Positions 59,695-60,079 of a DNA stretch of 60,079 nucleotides are shown piece after piece; the first letter of the stretch is position 1, and each line of letters begins with the position of its first letter. The stretch spans positions 1-60,079 of the forward strand of contig DASYQD010000145.1 in NCBI GenBank assembly GCA_036005845.1, written 5' to 3'. The notes beneath the pieces are model-generated. The model saw only the letters and a program-made list of their open reading frames with translations, made no database searches and had not been told where the DNA came from. Position numbers and translations under genes: made by a program. The DNA comes from DASYQD01 sp036005845. Its GTDB lineage: Bacteria > Acidobacteriota > Thermoanaerobaculia > Multivoradales > JAIOJS01.

Positions 59695-60079
59695 GTGCGG
59701 TATCCCGGTGGCAAGGGCAAGACGTTCCAACACGTCGTTAATCTGCTGCCTGATCACACCACCTATATCGAAACCCATCTAGGTGGTGGGGCCGTCCTTC
59801 GGATGAAAAGGCCTGCAGACCGCTCCATTGGTATCGACGTGGACCCGAAAGTCATCGCGCATTGGAGGCACTGCCATCCGGGGCTGGCTGATTACAGGAT
59901 TGCTGATGCGACGCGGGAGCTCGAACTGTACCCATTTACTGGTCACGAGCTCGTCTACGCCGATCCCCCGTACATGCCCACAACTCGCAAGCGCCAGCGT
60001 GTCTACCGGTACGACTACACAGAAGGAGATCACGCTCGTTTACTGTCAGTCTTGCTCGGGATGCGCTGCTCGGTGGTGA
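59695..60079 (+). CDS. D12-class N6-adenine DNA methyltransferase, cut by the window end
   Basis: The first 128 residues of a gene that runs off the right edge. It begins VRYPGGKGKTFQHVVNLL, the SAM-binding YxGGK motif of Dam-type enzymes; continues with YIETHLGGGAVL and GIDVDPKVIAHW, and has the catalytic DPPY motif in LVYADPPYMPTT, followed by YDYTEGDHARLLSVL. These enzymes methylate adenine in DNA, as solitary Dam-like proteins, in phages or in restriction systems. The codons are visibly less GC-rich than in the rest of the window, which hints at recent transfer. What follows is unseen. Confidence 0.85.
   Translation, partial: MRYPGGKGKTFQHVVNLLPDHTTYIETHLGGGAVLRMKRPADRSIGIDVDPKVIAHWRHCHPGLADYRIADATRELELYPFTGHELVYADPPYMPTTRKRQRVYRYDYTEGDHARLLSVLLGMRCSVV

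Noticed and set aside
59307..59741. 144-codon plus-strand open frame after the Xer gene
   Set aside because: It overlaps the promoter and start of the methyltransferase in another frame and has no recognisable pattern.
1..60079. CRISPR arrays, rRNA genes, transposases, replication origin
   Set aside because: No regularly spaced repeats, no rRNA-like conserved segments, no transposase motifs and no DnaA-box cluster were seen.

Overview
The window is a very GC-rich stretch from a diderm bacterium, most likely an acidobacteriote. The signs are an ADOP-type duplicated orphan permease with its PadR-family regulator, a VWFA-like secreted protein, many GTG starts, outer-membrane and lipoprotein genes, and several large lineage-specific hypothetical proteins. 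There is no rRNA, convincing tRNA or CRISPR array. Protein functions were read by eye from motifs; no database search was possible.

Layout. 18-659 holds a VapBC-type toxin-antitoxin pair whose toxin is frameshifted. 743-3889 is a three-PAS GGDEF-EAL protein. 4043-17680 is one tightly overlapping eight-gene operon and the most unusual part of the window: a giant membrane protein fusing a SEDS (RodA/FtsW-like) core to a penicillin-binding transpeptidase domain, then an SH3-like anchored protein, an ABC ATPase, an FtsX-like permease, a four-TM protein, a P-loop GTPase-like protein, a large GAP1-like protein and a probable lipoprotein. 17733-21988 (minus) is a three-gene operon of cupredoxin, a receptor-type Ser/Thr kinase with histidine-kinase-like architecture, and a beta-barrel. 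22094-25199 (minus) is a MacB-like exporter (ATPase plus two permeases); its probable adaptor (30195-31451, minus) is separated from it by an opposite-strand cassette at 25329-30188 encoding a TIR-like protein, an nSTAND-WD40 ATPase and a SLATT/DUF4231 membrane protein, a likely immune/conflict module.

31555-46159 carries hypothetical and VWFA-like proteins, a methyltransferase with a palindrome-rich in-frame insert, the PadR-ADOP pair with a candidate operator, a previously hidden 53-residue gene with its own terminator, an M19-like peptidase, a TonB_C-like protein, a trehalose/glycogen pair (GDE, TreZ) and a DMT transporter. 46220-53698 carries a subtilase, a DAG kinase-like enzyme, a glycine-zipper lipoprotein and an FHA-GAF-PP2C regulator. 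53699-54557 is a repeat-rich intergenic region with two large inverted repeats. 54558-60079 carries LeuB- and LeuA-like enzymes, an MBL hydrolase, an SRPBCC protein, a Xer recombinase and, cut by the window edge, a D12-class adenine methyltransferase whose base composition differs from its neighbours.

Several GTG-initiated genes lack a Shine-Dalgarno sequence and have a TAnnnT hexamer 5-8 bases upstream of the start, suggesting leaderless transcripts.
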